16,769 nucleotides of DNA from CAZSNT01 sp964607765 (GTDB lineage Bacteria; Verrucomicrobiota; Lentisphaeria; Oligosphaerales; JABHEG01): positions 1 to 16,769 of the forward strand of contig CAZSNT010000201.1 of the NCBI GenBank assembly GCA_964607765.1. The letters run 5' to 3'. The position numbers and the translations under genes are program-made. The notes below the pieces were generated by a model, which ran no database searches, was not told the origin of the DNA, and saw only the letters and a list, made by a program, of their open reading frames with translations. Positions 1 to 8,930 of the stretch are shown piece by piece. The stretch's first letter is position 1. Each line of letters starts with the position of its first letter.

Positions 1-19
1 CCGTGCCTACGGATAGAGC
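1..19. repeat. 19-bp direct repeat shared by both window ends
   Basis: Bases 1-19 (CCGTGCCTACGGATAGAGC) are identical to bases 16751-16769. The match stops exactly at the window edges. The sequence is the central spacer of an inverted hairpin pair whose arms are 30-76 and 16697-16748. It could be the overlap of a circular contig, or two copies of a dispersed element. The sequence alone does not decide. Confidence 0.9.
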
Positions 20-29
20 GGAACAACAA

Positions 30-76
30 GGACACCCGGCTCAGGAGAGCCGGGCTACGGGGGGTGCCTCACGTAA
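30..76 (+). repeat. REP-like hairpin element, copy at left end
   Basis: The core is a perfect hairpin: CCCGGCTC (35-42), loop AGGA (43-46), GAGCCGGG (47-54). It is followed by CTACGGGGGGTGCCTCACGTAA. The whole arm is the reverse complement of 16697-16748, apart from an insertion of about 5 nt there. Related copies with a CCCGGGTC/GACCCGGG stem lie at 10370-10389, 10430-10449 and 10544-10563. This is a non-coding dispersed repeat with no associated transposase in the window. Confidence 0.8.
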
Positions 77-107
77 CTGAGGCGTTACCGGCAACGTGCC
101 CGCCGCC

Positions 108-136
108 TTCGAAATGACGGAGGGATGTGGTATTGT
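108..136 (+). promoter_or_regulatory. weak candidate sigma-70 promoter for the esterase gene
   Basis: TTCGAA (108-113) and TATTGT (131-136) are 17 bp apart, about 90 bp upstream of the start codon at 223. Both hexamers match the consensus poorly (3 of 6 and 4 of 6). Only the position and spacing support it. Confidence 0.2.
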
Positions 137-222
137 GCTCCCGGGCTTTGATCGCGGCTGAGATGGAGGGAGACGCCCGCCGGCTTGACCGTGGAACAAC
201 ACTGAAGAACGGAACAACGACC

Positions 223-1128
223 ATGATCAAACCAACGAATCAGTTTGCCCTTCTCTGCCTCCTTTCTCCCGCCGCCCTCCAAGGCGCCCAGCCTGCCGAC
301 CAAGTACCGCCCGGGCGCGTACACGTCTACAAACAGTCAGGCGGCAAACCGCAGCAGATGGAGGTCTATTTCCCGGCCAACCACGATCCAAAGTCGAAGA
401 AGGTCCCCGGTGTCATCCTGTTCCACGGCGGCGGCTGGGGCGGCGGCAGCCTCAGCCAGTTCCGGCGTGCCTGCCACTATTTCGCCGGCCGCGGCTTGGT
501 CTGCGCCACGGCAAACTACCGGATGCTGACTCGAGACGAGGCGAAGGCGCTGCCGGAGCGGGACATGCGCAAAGCGGTGTGCGTCACAGACGCGAAGAGC
601 GCTATCCGGTGGTTCAAGGCACAGGCCGACACGTTCGGCATCGACCCGGAACGGATCGTCACGGGCGGCGGCTCGGCCGGCGGCCACATCGCAACGCTCG
701 CCACGACCAACCCGGGCCTGAACGATCCCCAGGATCCCAAGGACATCGATGTCTCGGTGATCGCTTACGTGCTGTTCAACCCGGCGTTCTCGTCCGGAAC
801 GGTGTCGCGCGACGTGGACCCCCTGCCCTTCCTCAAAGCGGACCTGCCGCCCGCGATCGTGTTCTTCGGCACGGAAGACGCCAAGTGGCTGAAGGGCTGG
901 CACACCGTCGCTGCCAGGATCAGAGAACTCGGCAACACCACCACGGAACTCTGGATGGCCAAGGGGCAGAAGCACGCTTTCTTCAACCGCGGTGTGTGGG
1001 CGGACATCACGCTTCGCGCCGCTGACGAGTTCCTGGTGCGACAGGGCATTCTCGAAGGCGCGCCCACGCTGCCGCCACCCGCAACGGGCCAAGCCCTCGT
1101 GCCTGGCGAAACACCCGCAAACCAGTAG
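223..1128 (+). CDS. secreted alpha/beta hydrolase (esterase/lipase-like)
   Basis: A 301-residue serine hydrolase, probably cutting carboxylic esters outside the cytoplasm; related proteins include sugar acetyl esterases. The frame is open from 127, but ATG 223 is preferred because it gives a signal peptide at once: Lys3, a hydrophobic stretch (FALLCLLSPAAL) and a likely cut near residues 21-23. The upstream residues are charged and unlike a leader. The oxyanion-hole motif HGGGW is at residues 68-72. The nucleophile elbow GGSAGG has Ser151, Asp219 is in GTEDAKW and His251 is in KGQKHAFF, so the catalytic triad is complete. The length is usual for single-domain hydrolases of this fold. The C-terminal 25 residues are Pro-rich and probably unstructured. 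The gene stands alone, followed by more than 300 bp of repeats. The fold is certain; the substrate is not. Confidence 0.88.
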   Translation: MIKPTNQFALLCLLSPAALQGAQPADQVPPGRVHVYKQSGGKPQQMEVYFPANHDPKSKKVPGVILFHGGGWGGGSLSQFRRACHYFAGRGLVCATANYRMLTRDEAKALPERDMRKAVCVTDAKSAIRWFKAQADTFGIDPERIVTGGGSAGGHIATLATTNPGLNDPQDPKDIDVSVIAYVLFNPAFSSGTVSRDVDPLPFLKADLPPAIVFFGTEDAKWLKGWHTVAARIRELGNTTTELWMAKGQKHAFFNRGVWADITLRAADEFLVRQGILEGAPTLPPPATGQALVPGETPANQ

Positions 1129-1163
1129 TCCCACCCGGCGCTTTCCCCCCGATCCGTCCGACC

Positions 1164-1284
1164 GTAGCGCAACGCTCCGCGGTTGCGGAGTCACGCCCAC
1201 AGCACGATCTCTCCGCCGCGGAGCGCGGAGCTACTGCCGGAAACCCCGACGGCACGACCCCCACAGCACGAGCTCTCCGCCGCG
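1164..1284. repeat. intergenic inverted repeat with overlapping 25-bp direct repeat
   Basis: Arm 1164-1190 begins GTAGC and contains ACGCTCCGCGG. It is largely complementary to arm 1211-1234, which contains CCGCGGAGCG and ends GAGCTAC. Together they form a long imperfect hairpin around a 20-nt loop. The segment 1196-1220 (starts CCCACAGCACGA) recurs with one mismatch at 1260-1284. The GTAGC/CTAC edges resemble those of the hairpin repeats at the window ends. Apart from this, 1129-1300 shows no gene. Confidence 0.6.
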
Positions 1285-1307
1285 CGGGGAACAATGGCGA
1301 CGGGTGT

Positions 1308-1347
1308 GCGGATTCCGCGCGCTTCCATGAAACTGCGCAGAATCCGC
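1308..1347. promoter_or_regulatory. dyad, candidate upstream activator site for the sigma-54 promoter
   Basis: GCGGATTC (1308-1315) pairs with GAATCCGC (1340-1347), and inside it GCGC (1317-1320) pairs with GCGC (1335-1338). There is one mismatch between the blocks and a 14-nt centre. The dyad lies roughly 120-160 bp upstream of the expected transcription start of the sigma-54 promoter at 1441-1456, the usual distance for NtrC-type enhancers. There is no T-run, so it is a poor terminator for the upstream esterase. That it binds the regulator at 3666-5021 is inference from position and symmetry. Confidence 0.4.
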
Positions 1348-1440
1348 GCACTTTGAGCACGTCGTCGCACACACGGGAACGCCCTCTCTGAAAACGCCAA
1401 CATTGTGCCCTTAAGCACCTTGCAACTTCATTGCCTCGAT

Positions 1441-1456
1441 TGGCATGTGTTCTGCA
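1441..1456 (+). promoter_or_regulatory. sigma-54 (RpoN) promoter, -24/-12 type
   Basis: TGGCATGTGTTCTGCA matches the consensus TGGCAY-N5-TTGCA with one difference (CTGCA for TTGCA). The invariant GG and GC doublets are separated by exactly 10 bp. Transcription would start near 1467, giving a leader of about 76 nt before ATG 1543. The same cluster encodes a sigma-54 activator at 3666-5021, so autoregulation is the simplest reading. Confidence 0.72.
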
Positions 1457-1542
1457 CAGACTGAAGCCAGCGACCACAACCGGTAGGTGTGAGCAAGGAA
1501 ATCAGAGCAACGCAACCACGAGACAAGAGAGGAGTGACAGAG

Positions 1543-2109
1543 ATGAAGAAGCAGTTGGCAATTCTGGCGGCCGCGGCAGTGACTGGAACGGGCGTGACAG
1601 TGGCCATGGCGCGCGAGTGTGGGTCGGCGTGCGGCGGCCAGGGACCGGGCGACGGACCGGGGCAGCATCGGCACGACCAGCTTCAGCGGAGCGGCTGTGC
1701 ATCAGAGGGGCGCGGGCAACGGCAGATACGGCGGCGGCGACGCGGCGGCGCTCCGGCAAGCGCTGAAGCAACCAAGAGCTGCAACCACGCCAGTGAGGCA
1801 CAGGGGGCTTGCAGCACGGGCCGGGGCCCCGGACGCGGACGGGGTCGGAGTGGTCAGGTGGCCTGCGCCCATGGGAGCGGAGACCAGTCGAGTCAGCAGC
1901 AATCCGGGCCGGGCAAGTGTAGCGGCAAACGTACCGCTGCAGGAGCAACCGCGGCAGGATGCGAGTCCTGCGAGAGCCGTGCCGGCTGTGACCGCAGCGA
2001 GGCCGGCGGTGGCGGGCGCGGGAACGGGCACGGCGGTGGCCGAGGTCTGGGTAGAGGCCGAGGCGGCCACGGCCAGCGCAGCGACGAAGCTGCGCAAGCA
2101 ACCGAGTAG
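1543..2109 (+). CDS. small secreted Cys/Gly/Arg-rich protein of unknown function
   Basis: A 188-residue protein that I do not recognise as a named family. The start is set by a strong Shine-Dalgarno (GAGAGGAG, 1527-1534) 8 nt before ATG. Residues 1-23 form a clear signal peptide (MKK, Ala/Val-rich core, AMA cut site). The mature chain has ten cysteines (26, 30, 52, 80, 90, 108, 126, 140, 143, 149), including CGSAC and CESC. The tail at about 155-178 is nearly all Gly, Arg and His. This suggests metal or thiol chemistry in the envelope. It is the first gene after the sigma-54 promoter and lies before a kinase with a similar Gly/Arg loop, the place ZraP holds next to ZraSR, although it has no visible ZraP homology. 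Between about 1660 and 1765 another frame has higher third-position GC and reads SIGTTSFSGAAVHQRGAGNG, so two compensating indels are possible. Confidence 0.6.
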   Translation: MKKQLAILAAAAVTGTGVTVAMARECGSACGGQGPGDGPGQHRHDQLQRSGCASEGRGQRQIRRRRRGGAPASAEATKSCNHASEAQGACSTGRGPGRGRGRSGQVACAHGSGDQSSQQQSGPGKCSGKRTAAGATAAGCESCESRAGCDRSEAGGGGRGNGHGGGRGLGRGRGGHGQRSDEAAQATE

Positions 2110-2135
2110 GGCTGAACCACGTGATGCGGCAGGCT

Positions 2136-2175
2136 CTGCCCCTCCTCCTGGGCACGAACTCACGAGGAGGGGCAG
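2136..2175 (+). terminator. strong hairpin between secreted-protein gene and kinase gene, possible attenuator
   Basis: CTGCCCCTCCTC (2136-2147) and GAGGAGGGGCAG (2164-2175) form a perfect 12-bp stem with a 16-nt loop. It starts 27 nt after the stop codon at 2109 and ends 97 nt before the kinase start. No T-run follows. It may therefore cause partial termination or protect the 3' end of the first message, so that the secreted protein is made in excess over the regulators. It is not a canonical intrinsic terminator. Confidence 0.5.
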
Positions 2176-2272
2176 GCGCGTCGCCGCCCAGATCGGTCCG
2201 GGCATGGCTGCAACCGATCACAACGCAACGCCAAGACGCAACACAATGTCGTAGAACAGTTACAGTAAGGCC

Positions 2273-3665
2273 ATGAAGAACCGACTCAGTTCCTTATCGA
2301 GGATGCCGGCCTGGAACCCGCGGGCTGTCCCGATGGTCCTGTGGACATTCGCCTGCCTCTTCTGCCTTGGGGTGCTCTACAGGTGGCATGGCCGCGAACG
2401 CGCCATTGTGGAAGACCAGGCCAACACGCTTGTGCATGCCGTTGCAAACACGCTCCGGGCCCTTGGTGGGAGAGTAGCCCGGAGCGAGGGCCTGCTCAAC
2501 GAAGTGTTTCGTGAAGTGGTCAAAGCCCCAAACGTAAGCGGGATTGCACTGGTCGACGCCGACGGCAAGTGCGTTGCGAGCCTCGAAATGCCCGAGCTGC
2601 CGGGCTGGCAGGCCGGCACAGCCGAGGCAGGCACGGTGTACCGCGACCATGACGTACTGGTCTGGGATACGGTGGATGTTGGCCAGTGTTACGGCGGGGG
2701 CGGCATGTGGGGGCGGCAGGGACGCGGAGGCCGAGGCCCGGGCCGCCAGTTCCATGCCAACCATCCCACCTCGGTTCGTCTCTTCGTCAGCATGCCACTC
2801 GCTTCACTTCGCGCTCGGTGGCGCCGGGACGTGACGCTGATCATCGCTATCTGCGTGGTCCTGATGGCCGTCGCCATCGTGAGTTCTCGAGCCTGGACAC
2901 TTGCTCGACGCTCGGCAGGGATGATGGATCAGCTCGCGGAAGCCGAGAAGGAACGCCGAGGCCTGGCAGAAACCAATCTGGTCGCGGCGGGCATCGCGCA
3001 CGAGATCAAGAATCCTCTGGGCGTGATCCGGGGAACGGTGCAGAGGCTGGTGTCGCGTAAGCGCTCGGCCGACGAACTGAACGAGGCGTTACCCGTCATT
3101 ATCAACGAGATAGACCGCATCACGAGCAGGATCAATGAGCTCCTCTCCTTCTCGCGACCGAACACACCGGCACGGCAGCCCTTGTCACTGCGGGAACAGA
3201 TTAACGACGTTTCGCGGCTGCTCGCCGAGGACCTCTCCGAGGCCGGGCTCACAGTGAGCGTCGAGGATGGCGGCCTCTTGCTTGATGCCGATCCGGAGCA
3301 GTTTCGCCGCCTGGCGTTCAATCTCATGCACAATGCGATCCGCTTTGCACCGGGCTCCGGCAAGCTCAAGATCACCGCCGAACGTCTGGCTGGCGGGTCG
3401 TGGCAGCTTGATTTTCTCGACCATGGTCCGGGCATCGCTGCTGAGGATCCCGAGGACATTTTTGTGCCCTACTACACCACTGCGGCTGAAGGAACGGGCC
3501 TCGGCATGGCCGTTGCCAGGCGTATCGCGCTGGCTCACGGCTGGACTATCAGGTGCGAATCGCCGGTCCACGGCGGGACGCGATTCCGTATTGCGGGCAT
3601 ACAGGAAGCCGTGCCTGACGGCCCCACGTGGGTCACCGGCAGGGATGGAGTCCCCGAGGAACACA

Positions 3666-3673
<8 letters not shown>
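2273..3673 (+). CDS. membrane sensor histidine kinase, NtrB/ZraS-like
   Basis: A 466-residue two-component kinase of the inner membrane, expected to phosphorylate the regulator encoded next. The first transmembrane helix spans about residues 20-36. An extracytoplasmic domain follows (37-185), then a second helix at about 187-205. The HisKA domain carries the phosphoacceptor His243 in AHEIKNPLG. The ATPase domain has the N box FNLMHNAIRFA (Asn350, Asn354), G1 DHGPGIA (383-389) and G2 GTGLGMA (407-413), so it looks active. An unusual Gly/Arg-rich insert at residues 138-165 (QCYGGGGMWGRQGRGGRG and onward) holds Cys139, His161 and His164. This is a plausible metal or redox contact and is similar in composition to the protein encoded at 1543-2109. 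ATG 2273 has an AAGG ribosome site just upstream. The last 8 bp overlap the regulator start, implying translational coupling. The ligand is unknown. Confidence 0.9.
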
Positions 3674-5017
<1,344 letters not shown>

Positions 5018-5021
<4 letters not shown>

Positions 5022-5614
5022 AAGCGAGAATCAACATCCTGATCGATGCTGCTCTGCTGCTCGCTACGGCCGCGATGGCGGGAACCGGACTGCTGATCCG
5101 GACAGTGCTCATACCGGGGTACGCAAGGTGGGCCGTCTACGGTCGCAACGTGGAGCTGACCTTCCTCGGTCTGGACCGACATCAATGGGGGCTGGTGCAT
5201 GCCATGGCAGCCGTCGCCTTCGCTGTTCTCCTGGTTCCCCACATCCTGCTTCACGGCAGGCTCATTGTGGGTGTCACCCGGCGCCTAATCCCTCACAAGT
5301 TCGCTCGCCGGCTTGCTGTCCTGTTGTTGATCTGCCTGGCCATCCTGCTGGCCGCCTTCCCCGCCTTTGTGCGACCGGAAGTATCGGCGAAATCGAGGGG
5401 ACATGGCGGCGGGAGAACGAGGCGGGGGACTGAGTGGAAGAACTTAGAGGGAAGGCTGAGTGGGGCGGCTCGCCGCCCAAGTCAAGGCCAATCTCGCTCA
5501 CCCACGGCACGAGGCCGTAGGAGTCGCTTTCCGCCTGGCCGTTACCTCACTGCAGGCTTCCGCGTCACTCCTGGTCCCGTCCTCGGTCAACCGACGGTGC
5601 GGCCAACCCGATGA
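5018..5614 (+). CDS. multi-helix membrane protein resembling DUF4405, possibly haem-binding
   Basis: A predicted inner-membrane protein of up to 198 residues. The start is TTG 5018, which overlaps the regulator stop as TTGA. No ATG lies nearer than the middle of helix 1, so TTG coupled to upstream translation fits best. Helices lie at about 6-30, 56-79 and 98-118. Helix 2 is bracketed by histidines in RHQWGLVH (His55, His61) and PHILLH (His75, His79), a pattern of DUF4405-type proteins, which resemble b-type cytochromes. Haem binding is therefore plausible but not shown. After about residue 120 the chain is Arg/Gly-rich, third-position GC drops, a GC hairpin (5463-5478) lies within it, and the last 50 bp run into the convergent gene. 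The native protein may therefore end near 5390-5435, and the tail may come from an indel or a lost stop. It belongs to the kinase-regulator operon, suggesting a redox role. Confidence 0.65.
5463..5478 (+). terminator. GC hairpin near the end of the regulatory operon
   Basis: GGGCGG (5463-5468), loop CTCG, CCGCCC (5473-5478). It lies where coding signal in the preceding frame has faded and before the convergent gene end at 5565. No T-run follows, so termination is uncertain. Confidence 0.3.
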
Positions 5615-8600
5615 CCGCGCCGTTCCGGAGCGTCAGGAAGAGCTTCCCGGGCGTGGCTGCGATCCCGTTGAACACAGGTTCGCCCGGGATCTTCAGTTTC
5701 TGTTCGACGCTGCCGTCCACCGCGCTCACCACGTACAGTTCGCCGCCCAGCCTGCCCTTGTAAGCGGCGTACGGGTCCTGCTTCGGCACGACGTCCGGGA
5801 TGCCGCCGAGGAACACGCGTTCGGGCGTTGCGAGCACTGCGGGGGCGCGTAGCGGCAGGCGCACTTCCCACGCCTTCAGGTTGTTCTTCGGTCCACGTTC
5901 GTACTTCAGTAGCGCGTACCCCTTCGTGCCAGGCGTGAAGAAGACCTCGCTGGTCAGTGCCCTGGTGCTGTCGAACATCCGAAACGAGTAGATGCTCTCG
6001 GCGTTGTGAACAAGCACGGATGCGTGGCCGCCCTGAAAATTCCAGTGCGTACGCTTGAAGTAATCGCCGTCGAGGAACCCCGACTGCGTGATGAACACCG
6101 GTCCGCTGCGGCCCTGCACCCTTTGGAACTGCCAGTCGTAGCCCTGCCCGAGCATGTGGAAACCGTCCGCGCCGGCCAGCATCACATCTGTGCGGTAGCC
6201 CAGCGGCAGACCGTCACGGTCGCCCTCGAAGGTATTGAAGTCGGTGAACGGGCCGCTGAGAGTTCTGTGCTGTTTGACCTCGCCGGTCGCCGCGTCCAGG
6301 GCGTAGAGCTGAATGCCGCCATCGAGAAAGGACGAACGGCCTGCCGAGCAATACACCGTGTTGTCCCTGACCGTGACGGCGCCGTGCGACGGACTGGCCG
6401 ACTCGAACCTGCCCAGCGCACATATCTGCCGGGGCAAGGTCGCAGCCAGAAACTGCCACACCAACTCCCCGGTCGTGGCCTTCAGGCACGTGACCTTACC
6501 GCTGCCCGACCCGAAGATCAGCGTGCCGTTGTGGTACGTGGACGGCGAGTCCATGGGCCCGTCGATGCCGCGCTGCCAGGCAACAGCCCCCGAGCCCTGA
6601 CTCAGCGCGGTGACCACACTCGCCTTGCGGTCGCCGAAGAACAGCAGTCCGGCCGCGGCGGCGGGCGCGGTGGGCCGCACGCCGATCGGCTTCTCCCACG
6701 CGACTTTGAGCAAGCCGCCGACCAGCGCCGGCGTCCCGCCGCTGCGCGCGCTGTCGTGGCGGAATGCTGGCCAATCGGTGTCTTTGGCCGGAGTGCCCTG
6801 GAAACCATAGGCTCTGCCGCGGGTGAGGCGTTCCGGCGCGTCCGGCCTCAACGTCGGCGGCGCCGGGGTCTCCGCCGCCAGGGCGTTCATGTAGCTGAGC
6901 TTCTCATTCAGGAAACAGCGGCAGGGGTGCGGCGGCGCGTAGAGCAAGCCGTTGGCCGGCATGAAGCCGAGATGGCAGGTTGAGCGCACCCAGCGGTCAA
7001 CGTGCAGCTTCTCGTTCTCCACGTCGATCAGTTCCACGCCGCGGTGGCTGGCCACGACAAAACGCTCCGTGGCTTTGCCGCGATAGCAGCGGTGGTGATG
7101 GCCCGCAGCGAAGATGGACTTGGTGGGGATCGACTTCTTCAGCTCGCCGGTCCTGATGTCGTACCCGTTCAAGGTCTCAGGCAGGCGCGTATTCTGTTTC
7201 TTGCCACGCTTGTTCACAACCCTGCGGCTGACGATCTTACCCCACGTCCAGACGACGCCATCGATCACGTAGTTCTCTTGCCAGGTGTACCAAAGATGGT
7301 GGATCCAGCCCTTCTCGGCCTCCCACAGCACCTTTCCGGTGTCGGCGTCAAAGGCCATGAGCGAGGCGGCGTTGCCCTGCAGTACGACGCCGTCAGAGAC
7401 GATGATCGAGCCGATCCACATCTCGGCGACAGCACCTTTCCGGGCCGCCGCGCGACGGGCTTCCTGCTCCTCGTTCTGCCGTTGCATGAACGCCACGCCG
7501 CCGGAAACGGCACGGTCGCGGACGGCGCCGTCGCTGAACTGGTCGAGCCGCAGCACGGTCCACTTCTGCTTGCCGGTCTGCGCGTCGAGGGCCACGACAT
7601 TCATGTCGTCCGAAAGCGCGACGACCTTGCCGTCCGTGGCGATGCTCAGGGCCGGGTCCAGCTCGAACGTGTTGTGCGCCGGGTTCTTGTCCTTTCTGAT
7701 GACGTAGTTCCACTTGGCGCCCCGGTAGAACGTGCCGGTCTCCCACAGCAGCCTGCCGGTGCGGCGATCAAAAGCCTTGACCTTCGCGCCGCTCCCCGCT
7801 TTCTGGTCCTCGGCGCGCTCGCGGTACTTACCGGGTGCGTTGACATTGAGCACAGCCGCAATCAGCAGGTTGTCCTTGACGATGATCTCGTTCGTGCCCG
7901 CCGTGCCCGGATAAGTCTTGAGGATATCGCCCGTGCGCCCGTCCAGCTCCGATACAGCGGCACGGTAGCCGAGGGTTGCGTAGACCTTGTCTCCCTGCGC
8001 CACCAGCCGTTTCTGCAGATTCAGCGGCATGTCGCCTGGACGGCCCATGAACCAGTTGGTCTGCCAGTACTCCCAGCCCCACTGCCTGATCGGGACCGAC
8101 CAGAGGTACTGACCGTTGAACGCATCCTGTGCGCTCAGGTACCAGTCGCCCGAGCCGCCTTCCGGCCCGAACAGCCCGGCGGGTGCGAAGTCCGCAATGG
8201 TGTAGATTCTGCCGTCCGCGCTGACCATGGCAGAGAAGCTGGACTCGCTCTCGTGCGTGCGCATCCATTGGGGTTCGGCGAACCACTGGTACCGGCGCGG
8301 CGGCCCGACCTTGCGGTCGCGCGCGACCGCATTCCCGTCCGCGCCGTGGGTGTAGTGCGTCCACTCGTCGATGTCCGCCGGCCACGGCTTCACGAACGCC
8401 TCGAGCGTGCCGACCGCGCCTTTCGCCCGGAGGCCGCTGGCCAGGAGAGCGGGGCGCGCAGCCGCAGCGTCGCAGTACACCATCCCGCCCGGGGCCAGAA
8501 CGCGGGCCACTTCTCCGGCCGCGGCTCGCGGTTCGACGGCAGCTGACCAAGCGAGAAACACCACCCGGTTCAGCAGGTTGTCCGTGTAAGGGAGCGCGCG

Positions 8601-8912
8601 ACAGCCGGTCCGGTCATGCAGCACGGACGCCCGGTCGTACGCCTGTTGCTGCAGGATCGTCGCCCGCTCCCTCTGCAGGCTGGCGGCGTCGTGCACCAGT
8701 ATCTGCGTGTCGAACTTGCCCGTGCCGGCCAGGGCGAGCGCCAGGTCCACGTGCCCTGCGCCAATCACAACCTGCAGACCGCCGGGACAGCGGTCGGCCT
8801 GCTGAACCGCCTTGACCAGCGCGGCGTGGTCGGCCGCGTGCACAGGCACGGCAAGCAGCAGCGTCAAAGCGGTAACGCGGAAACACGTGGTCAGGTGCGT
8901 AGTGTTCTTCAT
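5565..8912 (-). CDS. exported methyltransferase-like / PQQ-type beta-propeller fusion protein
   Basis: A 1115-residue secreted protein. ATG 8912 is preceded by GGAAAGGA. Residues 1-27 form a signal peptide (VHA/ADH). Residues 30-175 resemble a class I SAM-methyltransferase fold: strand and glycine loop LQVVIGAGHVDLALA (46-60), then LAPGGMVYCD (139-148). The rest is BamB/PQQ-like propeller, with repeats of the form LDAQTGKQKW (442-451), FDADTGKVLW (521-530), LKATTGELVW (810-819) and LDAATGEVK (872-880). A second propeller block starts near WPAFRHDSARSG (714-725). GHHHRCYRGKATERF (604-618) and APPHPCRCF (659-667) are marks of a large PVC-bacterial group of such proteins. The role is unknown; quinone binding, haem contact or scaffolding are possible. 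An exported methyltransferase would lack SAM, so that domain may be inactive or bind something else. The 3' end overlaps the convergent gene by 50 bp. Confidence 0.85.
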   Translation of the reverse strand: MKNTTHLTTCFRVTALTLLLAVPVHAADHAALVKAVQQADRCPGGLQVVIGAGHVDLALALAGTGKFDTQILVHDAASLQRERATILQQQAYDRASVLHDRTGCRALPYTDNLLNRVVFLAWSAAVEPRAAAGEVARVLAPGGMVYCDAAAARPALLASGLRAKGAVGTLEAFVKPWPADIDEWTHYTHGADGNAVARDRKVGPPRRYQWFAEPQWMRTHESESSFSAMVSADGRIYTIADFAPAGLFGPEGGSGDWYLSAQDAFNGQYLWSVPIRQWGWEYWQTNWFMGRPGDMPLNLQKRLVAQGDKVYATLGYRAAVSELDGRTGDILKTYPGTAGTNEIIVKDNLLIAAVLNVNAPGKYRERAEDQKAGSGAKVKAFDRRTGRLLWETGTFYRGAKWNYVIRKDKNPAHNTFELDPALSIATDGKVVALSDDMNVVALDAQTGKQKWTVLRLDQFSDGAVRDRAVSGGVAFMQRQNEEQEARRAAARKGAVAEMWIGSIIVSDGVVLQGNAASLMAFDADTGKVLWEAEKGWIHHLWYTWQENYVIDGVVWTWGKIVSRRVVNKRGKKQNTRLPETLNGYDIRTGELKKSIPTKSIFAAGHHHRCYRGKATERFVVASHRGVELIDVENEKLHVDRWVRSTCHLGFMPANGLLYAPPHPCRCFLNEKLSYMNALAAETPAPPTLRPDAPERLTRGRAYGFQGTPAKDTDWPAFRHDSARSGGTPALVGGLLKVAWEKPIGVRPTAPAAAAGLLFFGDRKASVVTALSQGSGAVAWQRGIDGPMDSPSTYHNGTLIFGSGSGKVTCLKATTGELVWQFLAATLPRQICALGRFESASPSHGAVTVRDNTVYCSAGRSSFLDGGIQLYALDAATGEVKQHRTLSGPFTDFNTFEGDRDGLPLGYRTDVMLAGADGFHMLGQGYDWQFQRVQGRSGPVFITQSGFLDGDYFKRTHWNFQGGHASVLVHNAESIYSFRMFDSTRALTSEVFFTPGTKGYALLKYERGPKNNLKAWEVRLPLRAPAVLATPERVFLGGIPDVVPKQDPYAAYKGRLGGELYVVSAVDGSVEQKLKIPGEPVFNGIAATPGKLFLTLRNGAVIGLAAPSVDRGRDQE

Positions 8913-8930
8913 AGCGTCCTTTCCGTCATC

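Noticed and set aside
1308..1347. Intrinsic terminator of the esterase gene
   Set aside because: The stem is interrupted, the loop is 14 nt, no T-run follows, and it lies 180 nt after the stop codon.
1619..2254. Overlapping 211-codon open frame within the secreted-protein gene, plus long opposite-strand frames over the same region
   Set aside because: They have no ribosome site or signal peptide, and the GC-rich low-complexity sequence keeps several frames open. Only the short stretch 1660-1765 of the 1619 frame looks coding, and this is reported as a possible frameshift.
7002..8546. 514-codon plus-strand frame opposite the propeller gene
   Set aside because: It is a shadow frame. The minus strand carries a clear signal peptide and repeated propeller motifs through the whole region.
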